DNA of 64,000 nucleotides, taken from the NCBI RefSeq assembly GCF_003148745.1, contig NZ_QGGU01000006.1, positions 124,001 through 188,000 of the forward strand, in the 5' to 3' direction. This document shows, piece by piece, positions 41,270-51,459 of this stretch. A model generated the notes under the pieces. It had not been told where the DNA came from, ran no database searches, and worked only from the letters and a program-made list of their open reading frames with translations. A program made the position numbers and the translations under genes. This stretch comes from Pleionea mediterranea. GTDB taxonomy: Bacteria; Pseudomonadota; Gammaproteobacteria; Enterobacterales; Kangiellaceae. Position 1 is the first letter of the stretch. Each line of letters opens with the position of its first letter.

Positions 41270-42952
41270 ATGAGCGAGAATTTCGCAGAACTGTTTGAAC
41301 AAAGTCTTCAAGAAGTAGAGATGCGCCCAGGCGCAATAATCACCGGCACCGTAGTCGCTATTGATAGCGAAGTGGTTACTGTCAACGCTGGCCTTAAATC
41401 AGAAGGTGTGATCCCACGTGATCAATTCACTAATTCTGCTGGCGAGTTGGAAGTAGAAGTTGGTGATTCAGTAGAAGTTGCTCTGGATGCTGTTGAAGAC
41501 GGCTTTGGTGAAACCCGATTATCACGTGAACGTGCCAAGCGTTTCGAAACGTGGAAAGAGCTTGAGAAAGCCCACGAAGCGGGAGACAAAGTTAATGGTG
41601 TTATCACCGGTAAAGTTAAAGGTGGTTTCACAGTCGAAATTAATAAAATTCGTGCATTCTTGCCCGGTTCTCTGGTTGATGTTCGTCCATTACGTGACAC
41701 AACTCATCTGGAAAACAAAGAGCTTGAGTTTAAAGTTATCAAGCTTGATCAAAAGCGTAACAACGTGGTTGTTTCTCGTCGTAGTGTTATCGAAGACGAA
41801 AACAGTGCAGAGCGCGATGAATTATTAGCCAAGTTGAACGAAGGCGCCGAAGTGAAAGGTATCGTTAAGAACCTGACCGATTACGGTGCATTTGTTGACC
41901 TGGGTGGCGTTGATGGACTTCTGCATATCACTGATATGTCCTGGAAGCGTGTTAAGCACCCATCTGAAATTGTTCAGGTTGGTGACGAAATCAACGTTAA
42001 AGTACTTAAGTTTGACAAAGACAAGCAGCGTGTATCCTTAGGTCTTAAGCAGTTAGGCGAAGATCCATGGGTCGATATTGCACGTCGTTACCCTGAAGGT
42101 GCGCGCATCTTCGGTCGTGTCACTAACCTGACGGATTACGGTTGCTTCGTTGAAATCGAAGAAGGCGTAGAAGGTCTGGTTCACGTGTCTGAAATGGATT
42201 GGACCAACAAGAACATCCACCCAAGCAAAGTGGTTAGCTTAGGTGATGAAGTTGAAGTGCTGGTTCTGGACATTGATGAAGAGCGTCGTCGTATTTCATT
42301 AGGTATTAAGCAATGTAAAGTTAATCCTTGGAATGAATTTGCTTCTAAAAATGACAAGAACGATCGCGTTTCAGGCAAAATCAAATCCATCACCGATTTC
42401 GGTATCTTTATCGGTCTTGACGGTGGTATTGATGGTCTGGTTCATCTATCTGACATTTCATGGAGTTTACCTGGCGAAGAAGCCGTGCGTGACTTCAAGA
42501 AAGGCGACGAAGTTGAAGCGGTTGTTCTGGCTGTTGATGCAGAGCGTGAGCGTATTTCATTGGGTATCAAGCAAGTTGATGAAGATCCTTTCTCAGGTTA
42601 CCTGTCAACTAACTCAAAAGGCGCAATTGTTAACGGTAAGGTGACTGAAGTTGACGCGAAAGGCGCGAAAATTGAGTTAGGCGATAACATTGAAGGTTAC
42701 TTACGAGCTTCTGAAATCAGCGCTGAGCGTGTTGAAGATGCTTCCAAGCACCTGAATGTTGGTGATGATGTTGAAGCCAAGTTTATTGGTGTTGACCGCA
42801 AAAACCGTGTGATTAACTTGTCTATCAAGGCAAAAGATCACGCTGAAGAGCAAAAAGCCATTAAAGAGTTCAGCAAAGAACAGACTGAAGACAGTGGTCC
42901 GGCAACCTTAGGTGATCTATTGAAAGAGAAAATGGATCAGCAAGACGCCTAA
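41270..42952 (+). CDS. rpsA: 30S ribosomal protein S1
   Basis: 560 residues from the ATG at 41270, which matches the usual [13 protein letters not shown] start; an upstream TTG (41243) is rejected. Six S1 RNA-binding repeats can be followed, for example [60 protein letters not shown] and [21 protein letters not shown]1 brings mRNA to the 30S subunit. A strong terminator follows. Confidence 0.97.
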   Translation: MSENFAELFEQSLQEVEMRPGAIITGTVVAIDSEVVTVNAGLKSEGVIPRDQFTNSAGELEVEVGDSVEVALDAVEDGFGETRLSRERAKRFETWKELEKAHEAGDKVNGVITGKVKGGFTVEINKIRAFLPGSLVDVRPLRDTTHLENKELEFKVIKLDQKRNNVVVSRRSVIEDENSAERDELLAKLNEGAEVKGIVKNLTDYGAFVDLGGVDGLLHITDMSWKRVKHPSEIVQVGDEINVKVLKFDKDKQRVSLGLKQLGEDPWVDIARRYPEGARIFGRVTNLTDYGCFVEIEEGVEGLVHVSEMDWTNKNIHPSKVVSLGDEVEVLVLDIDEERRRISLGIKQCKVNPWNEFASKNDKNDRVSGKIKSITDFGIFIGLDGGIDGLVHLSDISWSLPGEEAVRDFKKGDEVEAVVLAVDAERERISLGIKQVDEDPFSGYLSTNSKGAIVNGKVTEVDAKGAKIELGDNIEGYLRASEISAERVEDASKHLNVGDDVEAKFIGVDRKNRVINLSIKAKDHAEEQKAIKEFSKEQTEDSGPATLGDLLKEKMDQQDA

Positions 42953-42973
42953 TTAACACCTCTAAATGAGATT

Positions 42974-43011
42974 AAATGCACTTAATCCTTTGATTAAGTG
43001 CATTTTTTTTT
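42974..43011 (+). terminator. Rho-independent terminator of rpsA
   Basis: AAATGCACTTAATC and GATTAAGTGCATTT form a 14-bp stem with a four-base loop, then a long T-run. Confidence 0.93.
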
Positions 43012-43084
43012 GATCTCTTACCCCGTTTTGTACTATTTTAAATAGACATAAGCTTTTGAATAACAAGGAAAACGGGTTTTCCCT

Positions 43085-43378
43085 ATGACCAAATCTGAAT
43101 TAATAGAGCGTTTGGCGGCCCATCAAACGCAACTTTCGGCTAAAGATGTCGAGTTGGTTGTGAAAAGCCTGCTTGAACATATGGCTCAGGCGTTGGCGCG
43201 TGGCGATCGAATCGAAATTCGAGGGTTTGGCAGTTTCTCTTTGCACTTTCGTGCACCGAGGACAGGTCGTAATCCTAAAACTGGTGATGCTGTTACACTG
43301 GCTGGCAAATACGTCCCCCATTTTAAGCCGGGCAAAGAATTACGGGATCGGGTGAATGCAAGCATTCAAGAAAATTAA
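43085..43378 (+). CDS. ihfB: Integration host factor subunit beta
   Basis: A 97-residue member of the HU/IHF family. It bends DNA at specific sites as a heterodimer with Ihf[52 protein letters not shown] and the C-terminal [11 protein letters not shown] match IhfB. It follows rpsA, as in E. coli and Pseudomonas. Confidence 0.97.
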   Translation: MTKSELIERLAAHQTQLSAKDVELVVKSLLEHMAQALARGDRIEIRGFGSFSLHFRAPRTGRNPKTGDAVTLAGKYVPHFKPGKELRDRVNASIQEN

Positions 43379-43402
43379 ATAACCACAAATGGTTAATAAT
43401 CG

Positions 43403-43430
43403 AAGGCATGTCATTGACCTGCCTTTTTTT
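43403..43430 (+). terminator. Weak terminator after ihfB
   Basis: AAGGCA and TGCCTT pair around an 11-base loop, followed by T7. A short stem, so probably partial. Confidence 0.5.
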
Positions 43431-43472
43431 ATGCCTGAAAATCAAGGTATTAATCTTATCTAGGAGTTGGGT

Positions 43473-43766
43473 GTGCGAGGAATTATCTACTTTATTCTAT
43501 TTATTTTGGTTTGCACACTTTCTATTCTGTTTTTTGCCCAGAATGATCAAGATGTTGTCTTAAGTTATTTTATCGGCCAGCTGGATACACCCTTAGCCTT
43601 TATTATTGTTGGTAGCTTGCTGGTGGGCTATTTTATAGGTGTTATCAGTCTGACAGGGCGTTTGTTTAAACTTCGGGTCAAGTTAAAGCAAGCACAGCAT
43701 AAACTTGGTCAAAAGACGAAAGAAGTCGAGAACCTGCGCTCACTGCCGATTAAGGATGACTATTAA
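43473..43766 (+). CDS. lapA: Lipopolysaccharide assembly protein A (LapA, DUF1049)
   Basis: About 97 residues from the GTG at 43473, six bases after TAGGAG; the TTG at 43467 is too close to that site. Two membrane segments (IIYFILFILVCTLSILFFAQND and LAFIIVGSLLVGYFIGVISL, each about 20 residues) are followed by a cytoplasmic coiled coil (KLRVKLKQAQHKLGQKTKEVE, residues ~65-85). LapA works with LapB in control of LpxC turnover and LPS assembly. The ATG of lapB follows the stop without a gap. Confidence 0.9.
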   Translation: MRGIIYFILFILVCTLSILFFAQNDQDVVLSYFIGQLDTPLAFIIVGSLLVGYFIGVISLTGRLFKLRVKLKQAQHKLGQKTKEVENLRSLPIKDDY

Positions 43767-44945
43767 ATGACCGAGTTGTGGTTTTATTTAATGGTTGCCC
43801 TGTTACCTGTGGCTGCTTTTAGCGGTTATCGTTTTGGCCGCAGGGCTAAACATAAGCATGAGACTGCTACTCAGGGTGGTTTGTCAAAGCGCTATTTTGT
43901 CGGGCTTAACTTTTTATTAAATGAGCAGCCCGATAAAGCTATCGACACCTTTGTTAAAATGCTTGAGGTGGACTCAGAAACCGTTGAAACCCATCTGGCT
44001 TTAGGTAATTTATTTCGAAAGCGCGGTGAAGTGGATAGGGCGATACGATTGCATCAAAACTTGATTGCTCGTCCCTCATTAGCTCCTGAATCGCGAAAGA
44101 TGGCGCTGCTTGAGTTAGGTCTGGATTATATGGCCGCAGGCTTGTTTGACCGAGCAGAAAGTTTATTTAAAGAATTAATTTTAGAGCCGCGACATAAAGC
44201 CACCAGTTTGCATCAATTAATGTTGATTTATCAGCAAACCAAAGATTGGCAAAAAGCGGTGTCCGTAGCAGAACAGCTTCAGTCGGTGGATCATAAAGAT
44301 CACGCTGCAGAAATTGCCAACTTTTATTGTGAGCTTGCGGATCAACAAATCAGTCAACACCAGATTAAATCGGCCTATCAGTCTTTAAAGCGAGCACTTC
44401 AAATTGATAACACTTGTGTTAGAGCTAATATAAGTCGGGGTGAACTGGCATTATCCCAAGGCCAACCGAAACAGGCATTAAAGTATTACAAAGAGTTGGC
44501 AAAACAAAATCCAGAATTTATCTCTGAAGTACTGCCTTCAATTCAACAATGCTTTATTCAATTAAGGGATCAAAAAGGCTATCGACAGTTTTTATCCAGC
44601 TCGATGCAACAAGGCGGCAGTACCTCAACGGTTTTAGCCTATGCTGATTTATTGCGCAGTGAAAAAAGTGATCGGGAAGCGGCAGATTTTATTGCACAAC
44701 AGCTGCAAGAGAAACCGTCATTAAAAGGCTTATTAAAACTGATCGAGCTGCATATTGAACATGCGCAGTCCAGTGCTAAACCCAGCCTACAAATTTTATA
44801 TCGCATCATTTCGCGGTCTTTTGAATCGAAACCGGTTTATCGCTGCAGCCATTGTGGTTTTGGCAGCAAAACATTATTTTGGCAATGCCCCGGGTGTAAG
44901 CATTGGGGATCCGTAAAACCCATACTTGGCCTGGAAGGAGAGTAA
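43767..44945 (+). CDS. lapB: Lipopolysaccharide assembly protein B (LapB/YciM)
   Basis: 392 residues. An N-terminal membrane anchor (ELWFYLMVALLPVAAFSGY) is followed by a long series of TPR helices (e.g. VETHLALGNLFRKRGEVDRA, LDYMAAGLFDRAESLFKEL). A C-terminal rubredoxin-like zinc ribbon, CSHCGFGSK...CPGCKHWG, packs against the TPRs. LapB promotes FtsH degradation of LpxC and so limits lipid A synthesis. It lies between lapA and pyrF, as in E. coli. Confidence 0.95.
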   Translation: MTELWFYLMVALLPVAAFSGYRFGRRAKHKHETATQGGLSKRYFVGLNFLLNEQPDKAIDTFVKMLEVDSETVETHLALGNLFRKRGEVDRAIRLHQNLIARPSLAPESRKMALLELGLDYMAAGLFDRAESLFKELILEPRHKATSLHQLMLIYQQTKDWQKAVSVAEQLQSVDHKDHAAEIANFYCELADQQISQHQIKSAYQSLKRALQIDNTCVRANISRGELALSQGQPKQALKYYKELAKQNPEFISEVLPSIQQCFIQLRDQKGYRQFLSSSMQQGGSTSTVLAYADLLRSEKSDREAADFIAQQLQEKPSLKGLLKLIELHIEHAQSSAKPSLQILYRIISRSFESKPVYRCSHCGFGSKTLFWQCPGCKHWGSVKPILGLEGE

Positions 44946-44946
44946 G

Positions 44947-45687
44947 TTGAAGTTGCAAAGTATGTCTAAATCCTCTGAAAAAGTTTCCGATCCAAAAATA
45001 ATAGTGGCACTTGATTTTGATCAAAGCTCCAAGGCAATGCATTTGGTGGATCAACTTGATCCAACCTTATGTCGATTAAAAGTCGGTAAAGAAATGTTCA
45101 CTCATTTTGGCCCAGAGTTTGTTAAACAATTAATCGACAGAGATTTTGATGTATTTCTTGATCTTAAATTTCACGATATTCCCAATACAGTGGCAAAGGC
45201 TTGTTTGGCAGCGGCTGAACTTGGTGTCTGGATGATCAATGTTCATGCATCAGGCGGCACAGCAATGATGACGAAAACGCGTCAGGCATTGGATACAATG
45301 GGCTCAGACGCGCCTTTACTAATTGCGGTAACAGTTTTAACCAGCATGTCGGAACCTGAACTTCATGCCCTTGGTGTGCAGCGGAGCTTATCGGATCATG
45401 TTCTGGCATTGGCGCAGTTAGCCAAACAATGTGAACTCGATGGTGTGGTGTGTTCTGCTCAGGAGGCTCAGCTGTTAAAGCAAAACCTTGGTGAAAAGTT
45501 TCAATTAATCACACCGGGTATTCGGCCTAAAAATACGTCAAGTGATGATCAGACCCGTATTGTGACACCTCAGAATGCTATAAAAAACGGTTCAGACTAT
45601 CTGGTTATTGGCCGCCCCATTACTCAGTCGAGTAATCCTCTGCAATCTTTGTGCGAAATATCTGATTCGATACAAACACAGTTGTAA
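44947..45687 (+). CDS. pyrF: Orotidine 5'-phosphate decarboxylase
   Basis: A (beta/alpha)8 enzyme making UMP. IIVALDFDQSSKAM, VFLDLKFHDIPNTVAKA (catalytic DxKxHDI), MINVHASGG, AVTVLTSMSEPEL, LITPGIRPKNTSSDDQ and YLVIGRPIT are all present. The TTG at 44947 has AAGGAG at good distance; the ATG at 44962 has the more usual position but no ribosome site of its own. The gene starts just past the lapB stop, so the two are coupled. Confidence 0.95.
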   Translation: MKLQSMSKSSEKVSDPKIIVALDFDQSSKAMHLVDQLDPTLCRLKVGKEMFTHFGPEFVKQLIDRDFDVFLDLKFHDIPNTVAKACLAAAELGVWMINVHASGGTAMMTKTRQALDTMGSDAPLLIAVTVLTSMSEPELHALGVQRSLSDHVLALAQLAKQCELDGVVCSAQEAQLLKQNLGEKFQLITPGIRPKNTSSDDQTRIVTPQNAIKNGSDYLVIGRPITQSSNPLQSLCEISDSIQTQL

Positions 45688-45791
45688 CTTTTTAAATGGC
45701 TGAATAAAATCCAGCCATTCGCTTAAGGAGTGCGAATAACTAAAATAAACTAACTCAAGGACCTTTCGAGGATCTTAAAAGGAGAATTAAA

Positions 45792-46094
45792 ATGAAACTT
45801 ATCATAATGACATTGATTGCTGGTGTATTAATGCTGGGAACACCTGAAATTGCAGAGGCAAAAGGAAAAGCAGAGGCAAAAACGACTCAACAGGTAATGC
45901 AGCCGGTTAATATTAATACCGCTACTGCTGAGCAATTATCGAAAGCTTTAAAAGGCGTTGGTATTAAAAAAGCCAAAGCGATTGTTGCGCTACGCGAAAA
46001 ACTGGGGAAGTTTAAAGCCGCAGAGCAGTTGATGGACGTGAAAGGTATTGGTAAGGCAACCTTTGAGAAAAACAAAGCGTTAATCAAATTGTAG
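45792..46094 (+). CDS. ComEA-type helix-hairpin-helix protein
   Basis: 100 residues. A signal peptide (LIIMTLIAGVLMLGTPEIAEA) is followed by a lysine-rich linker and the HhH motif pair VNINTATAEQLSKALKGVGI and KAKAIVALREKLGKF, then LMDVKGIGKATFEKN. It is exported and probably binds DNA in the periplasm, as ComEA does in natural transformation. Small HhH proteins of this type exist in many gammaproteobacteria and their need for competence varies. The ribosome site AAAAGGAG is strong. Confidence 0.88.
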   Translation: MKLIIMTLIAGVLMLGTPEIAEAKGKAEAKTTQQVMQPVNINTATAEQLSKALKGVGIKKAKAIVALREKLGKFKAAEQLMDVKGIGKATFEKNKALIKL

Positions 46095-46123
46095 TTTTTA
46101 AGACTGTAGTGTCAAAGACGATG

Positions 46124-46147
46124 AAAGGGGCTTAATGCCCCTTTTTT
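46124..46147 (+). terminator. Rho-independent terminator after the HhH gene
   Basis: AAAGGGGC and GCCCCTTTT pair around TTAAT and a T-run follows. Confidence 0.88.
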
Positions 46148-46216
46148 GCTGTTTTGGTCAATGTTCTTTTTTAAGTTAAAATATGCGAAACGAGTAAAAC
46201 ATCAAAAGGCTCTGCT

Positions 46217-47689
46217 CTGAAACTCTTCCCTGTAATACTTTCTGGCGGCTCTGGTTCAAGACTTTGGCCTCTATCTCGAGAATACTTTCCTAAGCAATTT
46301 GTGCAATTGACGGGCAAGGTCAGTTTATTCCAACAAACGCTTCAACGATGTGGCTTACTTAGTAAAAATAAATCTGGTTTTGATGTTCAACCACCGGTTG
46401 TGGTTAGCAACGAGCAGTATCGATTTTTAATTGCTCAACAGGCTCTGGAAGTAGGGCAGCCATTAACAACCATTATCCTTGAGTCCAGTACTAAAAATAC
46501 CGCGCCAGCGCTAACCCTTGCTGCAGAATATATTAAGCAACATTACGATAATGCACTGATGTTGGTATTGCCTGCGGATCACGCAATCGAGTTACCCTTA
46601 GAGTTTGTATCATCGACACTGCATTTATGTCAGGCATTAAAGGCTCATCGATCTATCGGTATTTTTGGCGTAACTCCCGACTTTGCGCATACAGGTTATG
46701 GTTACATTGAAATGGGAAAAAAGCAGGATAATGGCATAAATCAGGTCAGTTCTTTTACAGAAAAGCCGAAACGTGCAGTGGCAGAAGCCTATCTGGCAGC
46801 CGGAAATTATTTCTGGAACAGTGGCATGTTTATTGTTCAATCCTATTTATGGCTTGAAGCATTGGTTGAATTAAATGTCGATATTCACAAAGCCTGCCAC
46901 AAGGCCATGGAAAACTCATCTCAGGATCTGGAGTTCGTACGAGTAGACGCAGAAGCGTTTGAATCTTCACCTTCAGAGTCTATTGATTATGCCGTTATTG
47001 AAAAGATACCCTCTTTAAAAAATCTGAATATATCAGTTGATATGGTTCCGCTTAATTGTGAATGGACCGATTTAGGTGCCTGGACGAGTGTATCGGATCA
47101 ACTAAAGCCTGATGAAAATGGAAATGTTGCTATTGGTGATGTCATTCAAGAGCAGTCAACCAATACCTTTGTTATGAGTCAGCAGCGGTTGGTTGCAACA
47201 TTAGGTGTTAATGATCTGGTGGTTGTTGAAACACCCGATGCGGTTTTGGTTGCCAATAAATCAAAAGTGCAAAATGTTAAACAGATTGTTGCACAACTTA
47301 AAAAAAGCGGACGAAGTGAACATCAGGTACACAGGCGGGTTTATCGACCCTGGGGCAATTACGAAATCGTTGACGTTGGCGAAGGGTATAAAGTTAAACG
47401 CATAGAAGTTAATCCAGAAGCCTCTTTATCTTTACAGTTGCACCACCAACGTGCCGAACACTGGATAGTCGTAACAGGAGCCGCTGAAGTGAGTTGTGAC
47501 GATAAAACATTTTTATTGTCTGAAAATCAGTCAACTTATATCCCCATAGGATCGAAGCACCGTCTGTCCAATCCAGGCAAGTTGCCGCTGGAGTTAATTG
47601 AAGTACAGTCGGGCAGTTATCTGGGTGAGGATGATATAGAACGGCTAGATGATATTTACGGCCGTAAGGGCGATACCGTTATCGGTTAG
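46217..47689 (+). CDS. manC: Mannose-1-phosphate guanylyltransferase / mannose-6-phosphate isomerase
   Basis: 490 residues when read from CTG at 46217. The frame encodes the indispensable nucleotide-binding start LFPVILSGGSGSRLWPLSRE before any ATG, GTG or TTG (the first, GTG, is at 46301), and a TAA lies upstream at 46172. AAAAGG is seven bases before the CTG, which aligns with the normal family start. The protein then has LVLPADHAIE, FTEKPKRAVAEAYL and the C-terminal cupin RPWGNYEIVDVGEGYKVKRI with SLQLHHQRAEHWIVV. It makes GDP-mannose for surface polysaccharide. Confidence 0.9.
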   Translation: MKLFPVILSGGSGSRLWPLSREYFPKQFVQLTGKVSLFQQTLQRCGLLSKNKSGFDVQPPVVVSNEQYRFLIAQQALEVGQPLTTIILESSTKNTAPALTLAAEYIKQHYDNALMLVLPADHAIELPLEFVSSTLHLCQALKAHRSIGIFGVTPDFAHTGYGYIEMGKKQDNGINQVSSFTEKPKRAVAEAYLAAGNYFWNSGMFIVQSYLWLEALVELNVDIHKACHKAMENSSQDLEFVRVDAEAFESSPSESIDYAVIEKIPSLKNLNISVDMVPLNCEWTDLGAWTSVSDQLKPDENGNVAIGDVIQEQSTNTFVMSQQRLVATLGVNDLVVVETPDAVLVANKSKVQNVKQIVAQLKKSGRSEHQVHRRVYRPWGNYEIVDVGEGYKVKRIEVNPEASLSLQLHHQRAEHWIVVTGAAEVSCDDKTFLLSENQSTYIPIGSKHRLSNPGKLPLELIEVQSGSYLGEDDIERLDDIYGRKGDTVIG

Positions 47690-47779
47690 ATTAAGCTTGG
47701 CTTTGGGTATGTTTCATAAGCCGTGATTGTTATACTTTCAAATATACCCTTTATCATCAACATCCCTCACAGGTGATTA

Positions 47780-48898
47780 ATGAAAAAAGTGCTCGTTGTA
47801 TTTGGCACGCGTCCAGAAGCGATTAAGATGGCGCCGCTGGCCAAACAATTATTACAGGTCGATACGCTTGAGACTCGGATTTGTGTCACGGCACAGCACC
47901 GGGAAATGCTTGATCAGGTTTTAAGTTTATTCGAATTAACGCCAGACTTTGATCTGAACTTAATGAAATCAGGTCAAACGCTTACCGATGTGACAACCAA
48001 AGTGCTGCGGGGAATTGATGATGTATTACAGCAATGGCGTCCGGATGTCGTGCTGGTGCATGGTGATACCACAACAACCATGGCAACTTCATTAGCCGCA
48101 TTTTACCATCAGGTAAAGGTTGGTCACATAGAAGCTGGACTACGAACCCATAACCTCTACTCTCCCTGGCCGGAAGAAGCGAATCGTCAATTAACCGGTG
48201 TTTTAAGTCATTATCATTTTGCGCCCACTGAATCCTCACGGAATAATTTGCAGCAAGAAGGTAAAGATGAAAAGAGCATCTGGGTGACAGGTAACACGGT
48301 TATTGACGCATTAATTTGGGTATCTGAAAAACTCGATCGTGATGAATCATTACACAATAAGCTGCAGCAAAAATTTTCATTTCTCGATTCAAGCAAACGA
48401 CTAATTTTGGTCACCGGGCACAGGCGTGAAAATTTTGGTGACGGTTTTTTGCAGATTTGTCAGGGCTTAAAGAAACTTGCCGAGCGTGGCGATGTACAAG
48501 TGGTGTACCCGGTCCATTTGAATCCTAATGTGCAAAAACCGGTGAATGACATACTTGGCAATAGTCCCGATGTATTTTTAATTGAACCGCAAGAATATCT
48601 TCCGTTTGTCTACCTGATGAAGCAGAGTTACTTTATTATTACCGACAGTGGTGGCATACAGGAAGAAGCGCCGTCATTGGGAAAACCGGTACTGGTTATG
48701 CGAGATAATACTGAGCGGCCAGAAGCTTTAGCGGCTGGTACAGTAAAGTTGGTTGGTGCTAATGCCGAAACGATCCTTCAACAGGCCAATCAATTATTGG
48801 ATAATAAAGCAACTTTTGAATCCATGTCACAAGCGGCTAACCCTTATGGCGATGGAAAAGCGGTGTCTCGTATTATTGAGGTACTAACCCAAGCTTAA
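47780..48898 (+). CDS. wecB: UDP-N-acetylglucosamine 2-epimerase (copy 1)
   Basis: A 372-residue non-hydrolysing epimerase that interconverts UDP-GlcNAc and UDP-ManNAc. [85 protein letters not shown], and [20 protein letters not shown] are intact. A second paralogue begins at 62998. The intergenic run after it (48899-49173) is AT-rich and holds nothing recognisable. Confidence 0.95.
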   Translation: MKKVLVVFGTRPEAIKMAPLAKQLLQVDTLETRICVTAQHREMLDQVLSLFELTPDFDLNLMKSGQTLTDVTTKVLRGIDDVLQQWRPDVVLVHGDTTTTMATSLAAFYHQVKVGHIEAGLRTHNLYSPWPEEANRQLTGVLSHYHFAPTESSRNNLQQEGKDEKSIWVTGNTVIDALIWVSEKLDRDESLHNKLQQKFSFLDSSKRLILVTGHRRENFGDGFLQICQGLKKLAERGDVQVVYPVHLNPNVQKPVNDILGNSPDVFLIEPQEYLPFVYLMKQSYFIITDSGGIQEEAPSLGKPVLVMRDNTERPEALAAGTVKLVGANAETILQQANQLLDNKATFESMSQAANPYGDGKAVSRIIEVLTQA

Positions 48899-49173
48899 AC
48901 TAGGGTATATTAAGCGTAAGATATAATATTAAAAACAAATTTATATCATAATGATAATTATTAAAATTATAAGTTCAGGGTTGAACATAAATGACTAAAA
49001 CATACAAAGTACAGATATCGCGCAACGTTTACTAGGCTTGATTAAAAAGGTCATAAGTCACGTTTGCATACATTTTTGACGTTTCTATGCATCGCCTGCA
49101 CTGAGTGGTGTATATGAATGGATGAAAGACCTGTACCAAGCGTCTGTATAAGAGGTTTTATTAAAAGAGCATT

Positions 49174-50700
49174 ATGGATTATTCATTTCACAACAAATTA
49201 AAAAAACAAGCTGAAGTATTAACATCAAATTCGATCCGAAACATTATTGATACGCAGCAGTTTAAAAGCAGTTTCTATCAGTACAATGGCGTTGCCATCG
49301 ATTTTTCTAAAAACAAAATAACCGACGAAGTGTTTAATACGTTATTGGCGTTTGCAGAAAGTAAGCAGCTGGACAAACGTATAGAAGCCATGTTTGCTGG
49401 TGAAGTCATTAATGTAACGGAACAGCGTCCAGCGCTGCATACCTTGTGCCGAGCTGAATCGTCTAATTTAGAGCAATGGAAGGATGTTGAACAGCAGCAT
49501 CAAAAAGCCGCACGCTTTGCGGATAAAATTCGGCAGGGTGAGCTGTTAGGGGCAACTGGTAAGCCAATCTCAACCCTGGTCAATATTGGAATTGGTGGCT
49601 CAGATTTAGGCCCCAGATTGCTTGTTGACGCACTTTCAGAGCATCAACAAGTAGGGCTTAATATTTATTTTATGAGTGATGTGGATCATCAGTCTGCCGA
49701 GCAATTACTCTCGTCAATTAATCTGGAACAAACATTATTTATTCTCTGTTCCAAATCCTTTACTACCTGGGAAACGCAAACCAATGCACAGCTTGCTATT
49801 AGTGCGTTAAAAAAAGTCGTGGGCGAGCAAGGTTGGTCTGCTCACTTTGCCGGTGTCGCGGTTAACCAGCAAGCCATGACGGACTTTGGGATTTTGCCGG
49901 ACTATCAGTTCTCTATTTGGGACTGGGTTGGTGGACGCTACTCCATTTGGTCTTCTATTGGATTAATTGTTCGTATTGCGCTGGGTAATGCTGTTTTTGA
50001 TGATTTTTTAGCCGGTGGTCGAGCCATGGATCAGCATTTTCGTAATACAGAATTGAACAAGAACTTGCCTGTATTACTGGCTTTAATTCAACACTGGAAC
50101 ATTAATTATCAACAACACTCGGTGTTTATTACCTTACCTTACCGACATGGATTAAAGTTATTTCCCGATTATCAACAACAGCTTGAAATGGAGAGTAATG
50201 GCAAGTCTGTCACCACGTCCGGTGAACCTGTGTCTTTTGCCACTTGTCCGTATATTTTTGGGCAATCGGGATTGAATGCCCAACATGCGTTTATGCAACT
50301 GGTGCATCAAAGTCAGCGCAACACTTATCTGGAAATGCTAACCATTCCAGAAGCTAATGTTAGTTTTGAAGATGATGTGGCTTTCCGCTCCTGTCTGGCG
50401 CAATCATCGGCGCTTATAAATGGTACCGATGATGGCGGCCCTGCAGAAAAAGCCTGCCCAGGTGATCGGCCTTCCACCATTATTGTGCTTGAGAAGTTAT
50501 CGGCATTTTCATTGGGGCAGTTAATTGCCTTGTACGAACATAAAGTATTTGTACAAAGCGTGCTTTGGGACATTAATGCGTTCGATCAGTTTGGCGTAGA
50601 GCTGGGCAAACAAATTGCAACGGGGCTAAGCAAAGCATCACAGGATGATCCTCAGGTGGATGCTGCAACTCGTGCGTTAATTAAGCGGTTCGGTCGCTAG
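49174..50700 (+). CDS. pgi: Glucose-6-phosphate isomerase
   Basis: 508 residues, about 40 fewer than in E. coli. Interconverts glucose 6-phosphate and fructose 6-phosphate and so feeds sugar-nucleotide synthesis. Motifs are LVNIGIGGSDLGPRLLVDAL, SKSFTTWETQTNAQ, WDWVGGRYSIWSSIGL, the second signature FGQSGLNAQHAFMQLVHQ, and GVELGKQIA. The catalytic arginine lies in GGRYS and the glutamate in MESNGKSVTTSGE. Next to wecB and manC. Confidence 0.95.
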   Translation: MDYSFHNKLKKQAEVLTSNSIRNIIDTQQFKSSFYQYNGVAIDFSKNKITDEVFNTLLAFAESKQLDKRIEAMFAGEVINVTEQRPALHTLCRAESSNLEQWKDVEQQHQKAARFADKIRQGELLGATGKPISTLVNIGIGGSDLGPRLLVDALSEHQQVGLNIYFMSDVDHQSAEQLLSSINLEQTLFILCSKSFTTWETQTNAQLAISALKKVVGEQGWSAHFAGVAVNQQAMTDFGILPDYQFSIWDWVGGRYSIWSSIGLIVRIALGNAVFDDFLAGGRAMDQHFRNTELNKNLPVLLALIQHWNINYQQHSVFITLPYRHGLKLFPDYQQQLEMESNGKSVTTSGEPVSFATCPYIFGQSGLNAQHAFMQLVHQSQRNTYLEMLTIPEANVSFEDDVAFRSCLAQSSALINGTDDGGPAEKACPGDRPSTIIVLEKLSAFSLGQLIALYEHKVFVQSVLWDINAFDQFGVELGKQIATGLSKASQDDPQVDAATRALIKRFGR

Positions 50701-50721
50701 AGAAAATTTGGTTGGGAGTCT

Positions 50722-51321
50722 TTATTTTTCGACCAGGTGGATCGCCGGTCGCCGGTATCGCCAGATCAGGTAAACGGCACCTACGAGGACTCCGGAAACT
50801 GCTCCCCATAAATGGGCATCAACGGCCACGTTGGCATTGATCAACTGCTTAACCGATTCAGAGCTGCCATAGAGCTGCTCATAGGTAAGCTTGGCAGTAA
50901 CGCCAATGATCAGTGCTGTGGATGTCCATTTATTTTTCGGCCAGTCTGCCAGCCCAAATGCGACAATAGTGCCATGCAATGCACCAGATAGACCCACATA
51001 GCCATGTAATTGGGGAGAAAGGAAATACAACAGCAGGGTATTCAACAGTATTGGACCCAATAAAAAGGCCGCTTGCCATTTTTTATTGCACACATCCCAG
51101 AATATAAACCAGATTAAAAAAAGGCCGCCCATATTCAGTGCCCAGTGGTTCCAGTTGGTATGAAGTGCGTTGGCGGATACTAATCGCCACAGTTCCCCCT
51201 CGGCAATATGAGAGCGTTGATAAGACAGAATCGCCGATAACTCACTGCTAAAAATTGCCGGGATCAGGCAGAGCAGTGCTGTTGAAAGTGGTATCAGGTA
51301 ACGCCAGAGCAGGGTTGTCAT
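50722..51321 (-). CDS. Rhomboid-family intramembrane protease, rhombosortase-like
   Basis: 199 residues and about six membrane segments, the small rhomboid core. The serine nucleophile is in YVGLSGALHG (Ser112) and the catalytic histidine in VDAHLWGAVSG (His170); the HTNWNHWALNMGGL loop (54-67) resembles the conserved HxxxxHxxxN block. The GLSGxLHG form is typical of rhombosortases, which process proteins with a GlyGly-CTERM tail. No such substrate is seen in the window. Converges with pgi; a tRNA-Asn lies upstream in the same direction. Confidence 0.7.
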   Translation of the reverse strand: MTTLLWRYLIPLSTALLCLIPAIFSSELSAILSYQRSHIAEGELWRLVSANALHTNWNHWALNMGGLFLIWFIFWDVCNKKWQAAFLLGPILLNTLLLYFLSPQLHGYVGLSGALHGTIVAFGLADWPKNKWTSTALIIGVTAKLTYEQLYGSSESVKQLINANVAVDAHLWGAVSGVLVGAVYLIWRYRRPAIHLVEK

Positions 51322-51408
51322 CGCATTAATCAGTTATAGGGTTTATCAATAATGTATCAAATTTATAGTTAGAAAAGAGCTGCGATTTCAATGTTTGAAC
51401 AGCAGAAA

Positions 51409-51439
51409 CAAAAAAGCCGCGAAAAATCGCGGCTTTTTT
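51409..51439 (-). terminator. Rho-independent terminator downstream of tRNA-Asn
   Basis: AAAAAAGCCGCGA and TCGCGGCTTTTTT pair around a short A-rich loop. On the minus strand it follows the tRNA by about 20 bases and precedes the rhombosortase-like gene. Confidence 0.88.
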
Positions 51440-51459
51440 GTTGGCCATAATGGCTAATT

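Noticed and set aside
46301..47689. manC beginning at GTG 46301
   Set aside because: This start would remove the conserved GGSGSRLWPLSR region encoded in frame just upstream.
48991..49035. 14-codon frame beginning ATGACTAAAACATAC in the wecB-pgi spacer
   Set aside because: Too short, no ribosome site, AT-rich surroundings.
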